This document shows positions 35,127 through 45,237 of a stretch of 64,000 nucleotides of DNA, piece after piece. The DNA comes from JAFDVL01 sp963794955. Its GTDB lineage: Bacteria; Acidobacteriota; Blastocatellia; RBC074. Below the pieces are notes generated by a model, which worked only from the letters and a program-made list of their open reading frames with translations, ran no database searches and was not told the DNA's origin. The stretch spans positions 1 through 64,000 of the forward strand of contig CAWCGF010000004.1 of NCBI GenBank assembly GCA_963794955.1. Direction: 5' to 3'. Every line of letters starts with the position of its first letter. Position 1 is the stretch's first letter. Position numbers and translations under genes: made by a program.

Positions 35127-35257
35127 CTATTGCTCTTATTCATTTCATCCACTCATATTCCTGCTTGGCCTGCACCAGGAGTGGCAACTCCGGGGCAACT
35201 TCTTTCTAAAGTGTGAAGAACATTTCATCCAGCTTGTGTGTTGTCGCCGACTTGTCA

Positions 35258-37456
35258 TTACCTTGCCGCGTTGATCAGCATTACATAAGTGTTTATGTCA
35301 GCGCGCGCAAAGACCAGCCGGCCATCCGTCGCCCACTTGAAGCCATAAATATATTCAGCCTTGAAATCAATGATCTGTGTAGCTGGGCTGCCATCTAGTG
35401 GTTGCCGCCAGAGCGTCATCCGACCCTCTATCACATTTTTGTATGTGATGGCTTTGCCATCGGGTGTCCAACGGCAACCGTAGGCCTCGTTAAAAGGTAC
35501 CGATGCGGGCAGGGTGAAGGTTTTGACTACGGCGCCGTTGCCAGCGTCCATGATCGCCAGTTTCCACTTTGCGGTTTTATCCTCTCGATAAATGCAGGCA
35601 ATCCATTTACTATCCGGCGAGAGATCGGCTGCCAAAGCTTCCGCCGGACGCTGGGTCAGTTGCTGCGGCTCTCCGCCGTCAAGCGAGACGCGCCAGAGCG
35701 TCGAATAGTCCGAGGTGTAAACCACCCAGCGACTATCGTGCGATATGCATGGACGCCAACCAGCCAGGTCGTTGAGCAGCAAAACATCATTACCGCTAGC
35801 CAGGTCCATCCGCCAGAGCGTGTGGTTTCGCGGATAGTCACTCGGACGTTTGCGTTTGAAACCGACACCGTAGACCAGATAGCGACCGTCAGGTGAGACG
35901 GCTGTCCCGCCGCCCACACCGCCACGACTTGTGAGTTGCCGGATATTGGTGCCGTCCGCTTCCATCACAAAGACATTTCTTTTGGCGGCGTCACCAGTGT
36001 CAGTCTCCGAATTTCCAACAAAAGTAATCCGGCCGTCAGGCGTCCAATTCGGGTTGTCAAAATCTGACGCGCCAGCAATGAGACGGCGTGCCTGACTTAG
36101 ATCGCCGTTAGGTGAGGACCAAATACTTTTAGTCCAGTCAGACTTGATCGTGGCTAAGCTCTGACTGTCTGCCGCCAAACTGATGCCTTGATAATTGCTC
36201 GTGTCGTCCGAGACCGGGCGCACCTCGCCGCCTTCAGATTGGAGATGCCACAACCGACTGGCGTCCCCCCAACGTTTCGAGGCTGTCATCAAAAAGCCCC
36301 GACCAGATGACAACCAGGCGAGGTCTCGAATCCGGCTCCACTGCTGAGGCGGCAGGATTTGTCGCTCGCCACCATCCTCCAGCCGAACTATCCCTATGGC
36401 GTCAGTCCGAAGGTCCACCCCCCACCTTTCGATGAATGCGATTTCCCGCCCATCGGGTGACCACGCCGGACGGCCGAAAAAGTTGGCGGGCAAACGGCGC
36501 TCAGCCAATTTGCGCTCGCCACTACCGTCGGTGTTGATAATGACCAGCGTGTTTGTCTCCTGCTCGGTGCGCAGCAGTGCCAGCCGCTGCTGGTCAGGCG
36601 AGATTGACCAGGGGCCATTGATCTTGTCCAGCATTTTGGACACTACCCCACCCCATGCTGGGACACGATAAAGGCTGCCAGCGGCATCGTAGAAAAGATA
36701 ATGACCATCGCGTGAAAACGCGAGATCGCCGAAAACCACCTTAGCTGGCGGCACGGTCTGAACGGCGCTCGAAGTGGCAATCTGCTTGACCCAAAGGCTC
36801 TGCTGGTTACCCTCTTTAAGTACATAGGCCACATACTGACCGTCGGGCGAAATAATAGTTTTGACAGGTTGACCTGTTCTTACGAGGACATTGACATTGA
36901 TCGTTTGGAACGATGGCGGGCTGAACAGGGTAACGACGCGCCAAGAGAAGAGCATGGCCACAATGACCAGCACGGCGCTGGCGAGAGCTAATAGCAGCAG
37001 CTTCCAGGAGTGCCTTAGCCGCCGTAGGGCGCTTGCCAAAGTTGTGGCAGACGGTGCCGCGTGATTCGTAACCAATCTGCCAGCAACCTTAGGCGCAATG
37101 TCTTGTTCTCGAGGCGGGATTTCATCAGCTATCCGCTGCACCTCAGCCACAAAACGGTAGCCGCGCTTTGGCACCGTCTCAATAAACTTCAACCCATTCT
37201 CGCCATCGCCCAGCGCCTTGCGGATGTGTGAGATGTTATAGGTAAGATTTGACTCTTCGACGATCGTATCGGACCAGACCGTTTGGAATAATTCTTCTTT
37301 TTCCACCAGATGTCCGTGCCGCTCGACCAGTACAAGTAATAGGTCAAACGCTTTCGGCGTGAGTGAAATTGTAGCTCCATCACGCTGCAGCAAGCGTTCC
37401 TGCGCATCCAGGCGGAACGGGCCGAATTCATAGCATTGATGGCGGGATTGATTCAT
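35258..37456 (-). CDS. CadC-like winged-helix regulator with membrane helix and PD40 propeller
   Basis: A 732-residue protein. The N-terminal winged helix (YEFGPFRLDAQERLLQRDG...LTPKAFDLLLVLVERHGHLVEKEELFQTVW...ISHIRKALGD...IETVPKRGYRF) is an OmpR/ToxR-type DNA-binding domain without a receiver. One transmembrane helix follows (about 155-180, LLLLALASAVLVIVAMLF), then a periplasmic TolB/PD40-type beta propeller (repeated SPDGxxxxY/F and WSPDGREIAF). This design senses outside the membrane and binds DNA inside, like CadC and ToxR. The start is ATG 37456. It follows the enolase-superfamily gene on the same strand (118 bases), which may be a target. Intact, unlike its relatives at 38990-40998. 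Confidence 0.92.
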   Translation of the reverse strand: MNQSRHQCYEFGPFRLDAQERLLQRDGATISLTPKAFDLLLVLVERHGHLVEKEELFQTVWSDTIVEESNLTYNISHIRKALGDGENGLKFIETVPKRGYRFVAEVQRIADEIPPREQDIAPKVAGRLVTNHAAPSATTLASALRRLRHSWKLLLLALASAVLVIVAMLFSWRVVTLFSPPSFQTINVNVLVRTGQPVKTIISPDGQYVAYVLKEGNQQSLWVKQIATSSAVQTVPPAKVVFGDLAFSRDGHYLFYDAAGSLYRVPAWGGVVSKMLDKINGPWSISPDQQRLALLRTEQETNTLVIINTDGSGERKLAERRLPANFFGRPAWSPDGREIAFIERWGVDLRTDAIGIVRLEDGGERQILPPQQWSRIRDLAWLSSGRGFLMTASKRWGDASRLWHLQSEGGEVRPVSDDTSNYQGISLAADSQSLATIKSDWTKSIWSSPNGDLSQARRLIAGASDFDNPNWTPDGRITFVGNSETDTGDAAKRNVFVMEADGTNIRQLTSRGGVGGGTAVSPDGRYLVYGVGFKRKRPSDYPRNHTLWRMDLASGNDVLLLNDLAGWRPCISHDSRWVVYTSDYSTLWRVSLDGGEPQQLTQRPAEALAADLSPDSKWIACIYREDKTAKWKLAIMDAGNGAVVKTFTLPASVPFNEAYGCRWTPDGKAITYKNVIEGRMTLWRQPLDGSPATQIIDFKAEYIYGFKWATDGRLVFARADINTYVMLINAAR

Positions 37457-37574
37457 CAACAACTCAGTAACTCAGTGAAAGTTTTCCAGCCATGACGAGC
37501 CTGCTCCGACGGCAAGAGAGACCTGACTGGCAGGCTGTTCGATCAGCGAACTCTATACGATTATTCCGGTGCCG

Positions 37575-38840
37575 TCATCCCCACCAGCGCTCGCCTTCGG
37601 CCAGGTGCGCTTTAACTACGTCCGGGTTTAGTTCCACGCCGAGTCCGGGCTTCTCTGTCAGGCGGATAAAACCGTCTTGAATGTACGGCCCGTCAAGCGC
37701 GAGGACTTCGTCCATCCAACCGCCCTGCCCCGTGATCGTTTCGACGGCCAGAAAGTCGCGGATAGACCCCGCCCATTGGGCATTCGCCCAGGTCGCAAGC
37801 TGGCTGCCGGTGTTGTGGGTGGCCATTGGCAGCCCAAACACTTCGGCCATGTCGGCAATACGTTTGGTTTCCAGAAAGCCGCCCGAATTGCGCAGGTCGG
37901 GATGCAGAATGTCGCAGCCCTGATAAATGATGAAGTCCTTAAAGCCCTGCCTGCGCGCCAGATTTTCCCCGGTACAAATTGGCACCCGCGCGCTGGCGCA
38001 CAGCCGCCGCCACGATTCGGAATAATCAACCGGCAGCGGGTCTTCTAACCACATTGGACGCATCGGCGCAACGGCCTCAGCGATCTGGATGGACGTGCGC
38101 AGATCGTATTCCCAGTGGCAGTGAACCATGAGGTCGTGCTCCCAGCCAATCGCCTCACGGCAGTTTGCAAACCCCTGCTCGATCTGCATCAGTTCTTTCG
38201 TTGTCAGCACACGGTTGGCGAGGTCGCGCGCTTTATCCGTCCGCGGGTCGGTGTGTGGGAAACCGAACTTGTGCGCGGTGAATCCGCGCGGGTCTTCCTT
38301 CACTTTCGCGGCCCATTCGCGGCAGGACGCCTTGTCCAGCATGTTGCGCGGGGCGGCGTGATCATAGATGCGCACCTTGTCGCGGAACCTGCCGCCGAGC
38401 AGCGTCGTCACCGGCACGCCGAGGACTTTGCCCGCCAGGTCCCACAGCGCCATTTCGATGCCGCTGGCAGCGCGTATCAGCGTGTGCGCCGAGCCGTCGG
38501 TGCGCGAGCCGCTGAGGTTGGTGCCACCCCTACCCAGTTGGGTATAGAGCGTGTCAATTTCCAGCGGGTCTTTGCCCACCAGCCAGGGTTTGAGCGCGTG
38601 GATTTGCTCCCTGACGCCGACGCCAGGGCTGCCGTAAGCCTCGCCGATTCCGGACAGACCGTCATCGGAAACAATTCTGACCAGGGTATAGGTGCGCGTC
38701 CCCTGGAGCATCATGGTCTGGACATCTCGAATCTTCAGGCGCTTTTTCTGGGGCGCGGCCAGGAGATGGTAGTGGTTTAGGAATGGAGTCAGGGCGGCGA
38801 GTTGTAGAAACTGCCGCCGGGACAGATCACCAACGTTCAT
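37575..38840 (-). CDS. Mandelate racemase/muconate-lactonizing (enolase superfamily) enzyme, exported
   Basis: A 421-residue protein with a twin-arginine-like leader (SRRQFLQLAALTPFL). The capping domain contains IRDVQTMMLQG and GIGEAYGSPG; the barrel carries the catalytic Lys region (TAHKFGFP), metal ligands in VHCHWEYD, WLEDPLP and CTGENLAR, and the His in ATHNTGSQL. This set suits the mandelate racemase/acid-sugar dehydratase subgroup. Family members abstract a proton alpha to a carboxylate. Export by Tat suggests a periplasmic sugar-acid substrate (inference). Start ATG 38840 has AGGAGGAAA upstream. Confidence 0.9.
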   Translation of the reverse strand: MNVGDLSRRQFLQLAALTPFLNHYHLLAAPQKKRLKIRDVQTMMLQGTRTYTLVRIVSDDGLSGIGEAYGSPGVGVREQIHALKPWLVGKDPLEIDTLYTQLGRGGTNLSGSRTDGSAHTLIRAASGIEMALWDLAGKVLGVPVTTLLGGRFRDKVRIYDHAAPRNMLDKASCREWAAKVKEDPRGFTAHKFGFPHTDPRTDKARDLANRVLTTKELMQIEQGFANCREAIGWEHDLMVHCHWEYDLRTSIQIAEAVAPMRPMWLEDPLPVDYSESWRRLCASARVPICTGENLARRQGFKDFIIYQGCDILHPDLRNSGGFLETKRIADMAEVFGLPMATHNTGSQLATWANAQWAGSIRDFLAVETITGQGGWMDEVLALDGPYIQDGFIRLTEKPGLGVELNPDVVKAHLAEGERWWG

Positions 38841-38989
38841 ATCTTTCCTCCTTTGTGGGGTTGTTTCGACGCCGTGATGATTATCACATCGTTGCTAAAA
38901 TTGACACTAAAGCAGGGATTTTCGGGCCGCTACGGCCTTGACCTTCCCCGGAACTGCATCGTCGCGCCCTGCCATTTGCGCGTGCGCAC

Positions 38990-40998
38990 GCAATGCGAAA
39001 TGTGCGTTGCGATTTCATTGCTCAAGGCCGACGCGCCGCAGCAGCGCCCAAATATCGCGGGCCATCGCGGATGTTGTCCCATTCGGGTTGCCACTTTCAA
39101 CGTAACGGCCTGGAAGGGGCAATCTTCAACCATCTTATCAGAGCCAGGCGAACGCCTCCTCCTTTTGTCCCAGATAGGCGTAGCGGCGGGCCAATTGAAA
39201 CGGTTGAGTATAGCGGCGCTTTTCCTGCTCCAGCAGATTGTTAAGATCGCCACTGAAGATGCCTTTCAGTCCTTCTCGCGCAAAATCCGCTTTCACCCTG
39301 GCGATCTCGTCAGCTCCGGCACCACGGATTTCCAGTTGACTTTACGAGGGCGTCGAACGTTCTTTGCTCATCCTTCTTTTCCCGGTAAGAATTGAAGAGA
39401 AAGTCAGTACCCGTGCGCCCAATTCGGATACGGATCATCAAGCGGTGTGATTTACCTCAATAGCTTCGTGCGTAGCGTCCTTGTCCCGCGGGCGTAGTAA
39501 AGTATATGGGCCACTTCCGACTGATCCACCGATCGAGTCGGAGTCTAAAGGTCTTCCGCGTGGTTTCTGATCGCCGCGATGCCTTCTTCAAAGCGCCCCG
39601 TACGGTCGAGGTAAAAGGCATGCGCCGTGAGGACACATCGGCAGACATTAAGGGTCGAAGCTCAAGAGCGCGTTTGTTTCCTGCTCAGCCCCGTTGTGAT
39701 CCCAGACCCATAGCTGTAGTTTGTAGGTTGCCCCCAGGTCAGGCATGTGCTTCGGCCTGCTGATCGTCGAGCTTGAGCGCCTGATTGTAAGCCGCCAGTA
39801 CTTTCGGGGGCATGTCACTGCCTTTCGTTGGGAAGGGGCCAATAATACGTCTGAGAGAAATGAGATTGCCCAGCATCGGCAGTGCGAGGGCGAACTGGGG
39901 GTCAAGGGCAATTGCTTGTTGCAAGTAGGTACTGGCTTTTCAACGTTGGATATTGCGCGTATGCACTAAGGTACGACTGCTTGGGCGTGAAAGCTGCGAC
40001 GCCTGGCGCTTGTGTATACCTCTTTGCCATCAACGCCTTATCCGCATCATTCAGCCTCAGTCTGAGCGCACTGGTGACTTTGCCTGAACGCGCGCTCCTG
40101 GAGCCAGCAAAGGCATAAGTCGCTGACTGGTCGAGTCGTATCCGCCCACAGCCGTCTCGCCATCCGGCCACGCGCAGCAGCCGTAACGTGAATCTGAATT
40201 TGTCGCCAGAGCGTTGGTAACGGGTATCGAGCACCGCGTCCACCTTCTGCTCACGGCCTGCGGCCAGCGGGTCTTGATCGAGACTGGAATATCGTGCGAC
40301 CGCATCCAGAGTTCAGTACGATAATCAGGACGGCCCCCGACTGCTAAGCCGGGTGATGAGCAGACTAGCGGTTCATTCCCGATCTGTTCGACGTAGTGTC
40401 TTCTTGTGCCCCGCGCATTCGATAGAAGCGATTTATCCGTCGGGCGAGAAGCGGTGGATTGCGGGCAGCGTCGTGAGGGCTATGGTCGTGGCGGCGCAAC
40501 TCGGACCGCGTACGGACCGCGAAGAATAGTAAATACGCCACCATCAAGGCATGAGCGCAACAGCACCAAGCAAAGGAGGCACCGCCTTCGCCATCCTTGC
40601 AACTTCAAACTCCGTCTGATACGGGGAACTGGCGCGCGTTGGTCTTCTATTGTTTCTGCTGCGGGCCGCACTTCCCGCACTTCGGCAACGAAACGATAGC
40701 CGCGTTTGGCACGGTTTCAATATACTGCTCGTCCCTTCGTTCCATCGCCCAGTGCCTTGCGGATCAGTGCAATATTGGAAGAAAGATTCGATTCTTCGAC
40801 AATCGTGTCCGGCCAGACCGCTTGGAATAATTCTTCTTTTTCGACTAGACCGTCCGTGCCGTTCAATCAGCGCCAGCAACAGGTCAAACGCTTTCGGTGT
40901 AAGGGAAATTGTGTACGCTGTCCCGCTCATAGCAGGCGTTCTTGAGTATCTAGCCGGAAGGAACCGAATTCGTATATCTCGTTTGTTTGCTGCCTCAT
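38990..40998 (-). pseudogene. Decayed CadC-like regulator with TolB-like and TPR domains
   Basis: The start MRQQTNEIYEFGSFRLDTQERLL is at 40998, and the winged helix continues in pieces (ISLTPKAFDLLLALIERHG, about 40900) in shifting frames. Then come a TolB-like block (VDAVLDTRYQRSGDKFRFTLRLLRV, about 40240) and TPR pieces (AIALDPQFALALPMLGNLI, LAAYNQALKLDDQQAEAH, about 39920-39740; LARRYAYLGQKEEAFAWL, about 39200). Stops and frameshifts are frequent, so it is dead. It is the former partner of the divergent M48-like gene at 41252. The 3' limit is approximate. Unlike its neighbours it had TPRs rather than a PD40 propeller. Confidence 0.75.
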
Positions 40999-41251
40999 AC
41001 CCCTCTAGGAATTTTCCAGGAACGCGCTAGGAAATTTCTCGGCCTTTTCCCAGCAACTCTCACAGGATTCCGCGCCCACTTGTTCGCCTATCGTCCGCCT
41101 CGCAATGAATTGTTCGTTGTAGTCGTAGGCGGATCGTAGCAGTCCCGCCTTTCAAAGCAAACCCCAAATCGTCACTTTCAGCGCGCAGGCCAGACTTCCT
41201 GGCTGACCGGGATTCGTGTGTCTGCCGGGCGCTGAAGAAAGGCCGGAAGTC
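40999..41251. other. Divergent intergenic region of the first regulator/M48 pair
   Basis: The left end (CATACCCCTCTAGGAATTTTCC) can be aligned with the corresponding gap of the second pair (CATACCCCCTCCCAAGAATTC at about 44153), and both contain TATCGTCCGC further on (41090, 44246). A stem CGCCTA/TAGGCG lies around 41083-41136. The well-formed GGGAAGGCAG hairpin found before the other two M48 genes is missing here. Probably the remains of a duplicated promoter region. Confidence 0.4.
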
Positions 41252-41960
41252 ATGCGCACCCCCATTCTTCGCACCTGGATCATTCTTCTCAGCTTGTCGC
41301 TCCCACCATCGCCAAAGTACTCCGATGAAATCGAACTGGCGCTCACGGCTATCGGCACAGGCGCAGCGGTTGAACTAAAAGCCCGTCTCATCACCGACCG
41401 CATCACGGTTTTCAATGATGAAGCGCGTGCGCAGGCCATCGCCGCCTTGCCCGCTGCGATTCGTGACCATCGCGTGACGCAAGGCAAATTGCTGCGCCGC
41501 GTCGAACCCCTTCTTGGCCAGGTGTTACAGGTTGCACGAACGAACACGAGTCTCGCAACAACCCGCGTTGTTTTTATTCGATAGTGAATTCCCTACGGCG
41601 CAACTCTGGCGCGGCTGTGTGCTGCTGGTTTCCACGGGTCTGGCGGAGCCGCTGTATGATGGTGAGTTGGCGGGCATCTTCGCGCACGAACTCAGCCACG
41701 CGTATTTCGAGGATGAAATGGCCGCAGCGCAACGTCAGCAAGCTGCACAAGCGATGCGTATCGTCGAATTAAAATGCGATGCCGTCGCGATCCTGTCAGT
41801 GAAATTGCTGGGCTACAATCCGGCGCTGTACCTGAAAGGACTGCAACGAATTCAGGTCATCAACAAACAGAAAAGCCAGTCGAGCGGCCTCTTTCAATCG
41901 CACCCGGAATTGGTGGCGCGCGCCCAGTTTTCCGAACGCCTCATCAAATCGCTGGGTTGA
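41252..41960 (+). pseudogene. M48-like metalloprotease, frameshifted copy
   Basis: The first frame (from ATG 41252) gives a signal-like start (ILRTWIILLSLSL) and runs to ARTNTS near 41545. One surplus base then shifts the frame, and QPALFLFDSEFPTAQLWRG, GIFAHELSHAYFEDEM (HExxH zinc site) and VELKCDAVAI (ExxxD, third zinc ligand) follow in the other frame to a stop at 41960. It is paralogous to the intact proteases at 44391 and 50071 but the most divergent. The zinc residues are kept, so decay is recent or the indel is an assembly error. Divergent from a dead regulator gene. Confidence 0.75.
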
Positions 41961-41971
41961 GACAGCACAGC

Positions 41972-44155
41972 TCAACGGAAGTTCTCCATCAGCATGATGT
42001 CGCTGCCGCTCTGATCTAACTGCGAGTAAATCAGCCAGCGACCATCAGAAGAAGCGCTGATCCCTGTAATACCGCGCGGAATCGGTCTTTCCAGCGTTGC
42101 TACTTGCGTCACTCGACCTGTAACAAAGCTGAAGAATTCAATCAACGGGTGGTCGGGTGTTTCAGCCGTGATGAAATAGATGCCCTGCTCCACTACCGCC
42201 CAGTAGCGCCACAATCCCGCTTGGTGGTGAGCCAAGACCAGAGTTTCTTCGCCTCCCTCCACCGGAATACGCCAAATGCCGGGCAGGTCACGGCCTTTGG
42301 CGTAGTAGAAGAACTTCCCGTTAAAGGACTCGAAGCCTTCAAACCCGCCCTGCTTCGTTACCTGCGTCGCCGCTCCGCCAGCGACCGGCATCTTCCAAAT
42401 CTGTAGACTTCCACTGCGATTCGAGCCGAAATAGATCCATTGCCCGTCACGCGACCAGCTTGGGCACGTATCTTCGGCAGGCTCTGTGGTGAGGCGCTGC
42501 GGCTTGCCACCGCTGGCGCTGACGACATAGATGTCCATATTCCCTTCTGCCAGCGAGTCAAAGGCTATGCGACGGCTGTCGGGAGACCAACGTGGTGTGC
42601 CCGTGTTGGTGTGGGTGAGGTTGGTCAAGGGGAACGTGTTGCTGCCGTCGCTATTACACACCCAGATCTCTGCGAACCCCGAGCGCTCAGAACCGAAGAC
42701 GATTCTTGTGCCATCCGGGGAATATTGCGGGTTATCGTCCGTGAAGGTGGAGAAAATCAACCTGGCGGGCGCGGGGACTCTCTGCTTCAAGCCGGGCAGT
42801 TCCAAGCGCCAGATGTTACTGTCTAACGAGACGCGCGTGTATGCTACCCGGTTCCCCTGGCGGGGGATGGCCGGATCATTTAAGTAGCTGCCCACACTCC
42901 CTTCCACTTTCTCAGGAGTGCCGCCCGTGGCAGGAATTCTCCACAGTTCCTCCTGATAATTACCGCCACGAATCGAGGAGAACAGGATTTCGCGGCCATT
43001 TGTCGTCCAGGTTAGGCCGTGGGTACGTACTAGATCAAACGTGAGCTGCTTAAGTGCGCCTCCGGCAACTGGCACAAGATAGAGGTCTGATGCCGTGATG
43101 CTAATTGAGCGGGCGAAAGCGAGCGTTTTGCCGTCGGGAGAGAAGGCGGGGCTGTCATCGCCAACTGCTCCTTTAGGCGGTGCGGTCAGTCTATGCCTTT
43201 CTCCCGTCTCAACTGCGAGCAGGAAGATGCCGAATGACTCAGCCGCCACCGTCTTATCCGCGACTGCCAGGAATTTCCCATCCGGCGAGAAGCTCAAACT
43301 CTGCTTACTGAGTGGCCGATAGGGCCAAGCCTCACCGAGCTTGCGTTCCGCGCCGCCCAGCGCAGGAACAAGATAGATGCCGCTCGCTATACCTTCGCGC
43401 ATGAAAGCGATATAGCGACCATCCGGTGACCAGACTGGGTTGAGGTCGGGGGCGGGATCGGTCGTCAACCGCAATGGCTCCCCGGCGTCAATCAGTTTGA
43501 TGTAAATGTCAGGATTAGCTTCTTCTTGCGGGCCGTTCCAAGCGAAAGCAATCTGGTTGCCATCGGGCGAAAACGCAGGCTGGCTTTCGTTACCCGGAAA
43601 ACTCGTAACGGGAACTATCTTCGACTCAGGGCCAGCGTTTTTGCTCGCAGAACGAGTGATGAATTTGTAGAGTCCAAAAGCCAGCCCGCCCAGCGCGATG
43701 ACTAACACTGCCAGCGCCAGCAGAGCGCCTTTTCTGTGACCTTTGACGGGGCTGGTCAGAGGCTGTGGCTGCGCTTCTGGCTCAAAAAGATGCGCAGCCG
43801 CGTCGCGGATATCCGCCTGCTCCGCGCCTGCATTCCGTACTCCAGCCACAAAGCGGTAGCCGCGTTTGGGCACAGTTTCGATGTAACGCTGTCCATTCTC
43901 ACCATCGCTCAGCGCCTTGCGGATGAGCGAAATGTTGTAGGTGAGATTCGCTTCCTCGACGAACGCATCCGGCCAGACAAGCTTCAGCAATTCCTCTTTT
44001 TCCACCAGATGTCCGTGCCGTTCGACCAGCACGAGCAACAAATCAAGCGCTTTCGGTGTCAGCGCAACGCCCGCGCCATCACGTTGCAGCAAGCGTTCGT
44101 GCTGATCCAATCGAAATGGCCCGAATTCGTATAAATGGTTGGTTTCGTGGCTCAT
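41972..44155 (-). CDS. CadC-like winged-helix regulator with PD40 propeller (second M48 pair)
   Basis: About 727 residues and intact. A winged helix (LYEFGPFRLDQHERLLQRDG...TPKALDLLLVLVERHG...ISLIRKALSDGENGQRYIETVPKRGYRF), one membrane helix (LLALAVLVIALGGLAFGLY) and a long periplasmic PD40 propeller with repeated FSPDG/WSPDG strands, ending LMLMENFR. The end resembles that of the kinase-propeller protein at 45238. Start chosen as ATG 44155 (MSHETNHLYEF), four codons inside the frame. It diverges from the M48-like gene at 44391 and probably controls it through the shared 235-base gap (inference). Confidence 0.92.
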   Translation of the reverse strand: MSHETNHLYEFGPFRLDQHERLLQRDGAGVALTPKALDLLLVLVERHGHLVEKEELLKLVWPDAFVEEANLTYNISLIRKALSDGENGQRYIETVPKRGYRFVAGVRNAGAEQADIRDAAAHLFEPEAQPQPLTSPVKGHRKGALLALAVLVIALGGLAFGLYKFITRSASKNAGPESKIVPVTSFPGNESQPAFSPDGNQIAFAWNGPQEEANPDIYIKLIDAGEPLRLTTDPAPDLNPVWSPDGRYIAFMREGIASGIYLVPALGGAERKLGEAWPYRPLSKQSLSFSPDGKFLAVADKTVAAESFGIFLLAVETGERHRLTAPPKGAVGDDSPAFSPDGKTLAFARSISITASDLYLVPVAGGALKQLTFDLVRTHGLTWTTNGREILFSSIRGGNYQEELWRIPATGGTPEKVEGSVGSYLNDPAIPRQGNRVAYTRVSLDSNIWRLELPGLKQRVPAPARLIFSTFTDDNPQYSPDGTRIVFGSERSGFAEIWVCNSDGSNTFPLTNLTHTNTGTPRWSPDSRRIAFDSLAEGNMDIYVVSASGGKPQRLTTEPAEDTCPSWSRDGQWIYFGSNRSGSLQIWKMPVAGGAATQVTKQGGFEGFESFNGKFFYYAKGRDLPGIWRIPVEGGEETLVLAHHQAGLWRYWAVVEQGIYFITAETPDHPLIEFFSFVTGRVTQVATLERPIPRGITGISASSDGRWLIYSQLDQSGSDIMLMENFR

Positions 44156-44263
44156 ACCCCCTCCCAAGAATTCTCAAAGAATCCGCAAAGAATTATCTAA
44201 ACCGCTTCTCAGCATTCTCAAAGGACGGCGGGAAGACCTTCCGCGTATCGTCCGCTGCATAAG

Positions 44264-44340
44264 TGAGCCGAAGAACATTTGCTAATAGATCGGCTCATTC
44301 TATGGGAAGGCAGTCACTACAGCAAAGCCACTGCCTTCCC
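44264..44340 (+). promoter_or_regulatory. Conserved leader with paired inverted repeats before the second M48 gene
   Basis: TGAGCCG (44264-44270) pairs with CGGCTCA (44291-44297). Then GGGAAGGCAG (44304-44313) pairs with CTGCCTTCCC (44331-44340) around a 17-base loop ending ACAGCAAAGCCA. Both stems and most of the loop recur at 49910-49974 before the third M48 gene. The second stem lies 50 bases before the ATG and is followed 12 bases later by a T run. It may be an RNA control element or an operator. Confidence 0.6.
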
Positions 44341-44390
44341 AACGAACAACAAAATTTTTGCCGTCATTGCCGACGGGAAAGGAAACGGCT

Positions 44391-45185
44391 ATGTGGAAAG
44401 CTGTCGTGGTCGTCGTGTGTCTGGGACTCACGATGGAAGCGTTTGCCAATCCGCCGAAGCAATCCAAGTTGAGCGCCAAAGCGTTGCAGTTTTTCTCGCA
44501 GATAGAAGACACGAATTTCGATGCGTACCTGAAGCGCGTCCGTTTGCCCAAAGTCAACGCCGAGTTCAAGGCGCAAGTGCTCGCGCAACTCGCCACAGCC
44601 GACATCGTCAAGCCGTCCGAGAAAATGCAGGCCAAGCTGGCTGCGCTCACGCCGATTTTGCAATATCACGAACGCGCTGCGGTGCTGGAAATCAAAGTCA
44701 TCCAGGCGCGCGAAGCCTTCGTCAGCTTCCAGGGGCGCAGCGTGCTGCTGATTTCCGAAAACATGCTGCGATTACTTTCTGTCGAAGAGTTGCAAGCCGT
44801 TGTCGCACACGAACTGGGGCATGAATATTTCTGGGGCGAATTGATGGAAGCGCGCCAACAAAAACAGCACGCAATGATGCGGGAAATTGAATTGCGCTGC
44901 GACGGCATTGCAGTGATCGCGCTGCAGCGGCTGGGGATTGAGGCAATAAAGATGACCGCAGCAATCACCAAAATCATCGCCTTCAATGCGCGCATTATTA
45001 CCACCGACCCGCTCTATCATCCACTCCTTTCCGAACGCATAGATTTCATTCGCGCGATGAGTGAATTGGTGCAAGCGCGCGTAGCAGTCACATCCCACGC
45101 TTCGGCAAAATCTCAATTTACTGCTATCGATTCTTGCCCTCGGTCAGCAGCTTGCATGAGCGAAAGGTTGTTAGCCAACATCTGA
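44391..45185 (+). CDS. Secreted M48-like zinc metalloprotease (second copy)
   Basis: A 264-residue protein with a signal peptide (AVVVVVCLGLTMEAFA). After a helical segment (FFSQIEDTNFDAYLKRVRLPKVNAEFK) comes a small protease core with H140-E-x-x-H144 (VAHELGHEYFWGELMEAR) and E167-x-x-x-D171 (IELRCDGIAV) as third-ligand motif, as in M48/Ste24-like peptidases but lacking membrane helices. ATG 44391 has GGAAA upstream. It faces the CadC-like regulator at 41972-44155 across a shared promoter region. Function unknown; possibly cell-surface peptide processing. Confidence 0.85.
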   Translation: MWKAVVVVVCLGLTMEAFANPPKQSKLSAKALQFFSQIEDTNFDAYLKRVRLPKVNAEFKAQVLAQLATADIVKPSEKMQAKLAALTPILQYHERAAVLEIKVIQAREAFVSFQGRSVLLISENMLRLLSVEELQAVVAHELGHEYFWGELMEARQQKQHAMMREIELRCDGIAVIALQRLGIEAIKMTAAITKIIAFNARIITTDPLYHPLLSERIDFIRAMSELVQARVAVTSHASAKSQFTAIDSCPRSAACMSERLLANI

Positions 45186-45237
45186 ACAGAAGAGGAACCG
45201 ACTTATAACCAGGATTTGCGCGCTTGCTCATCCCGGC

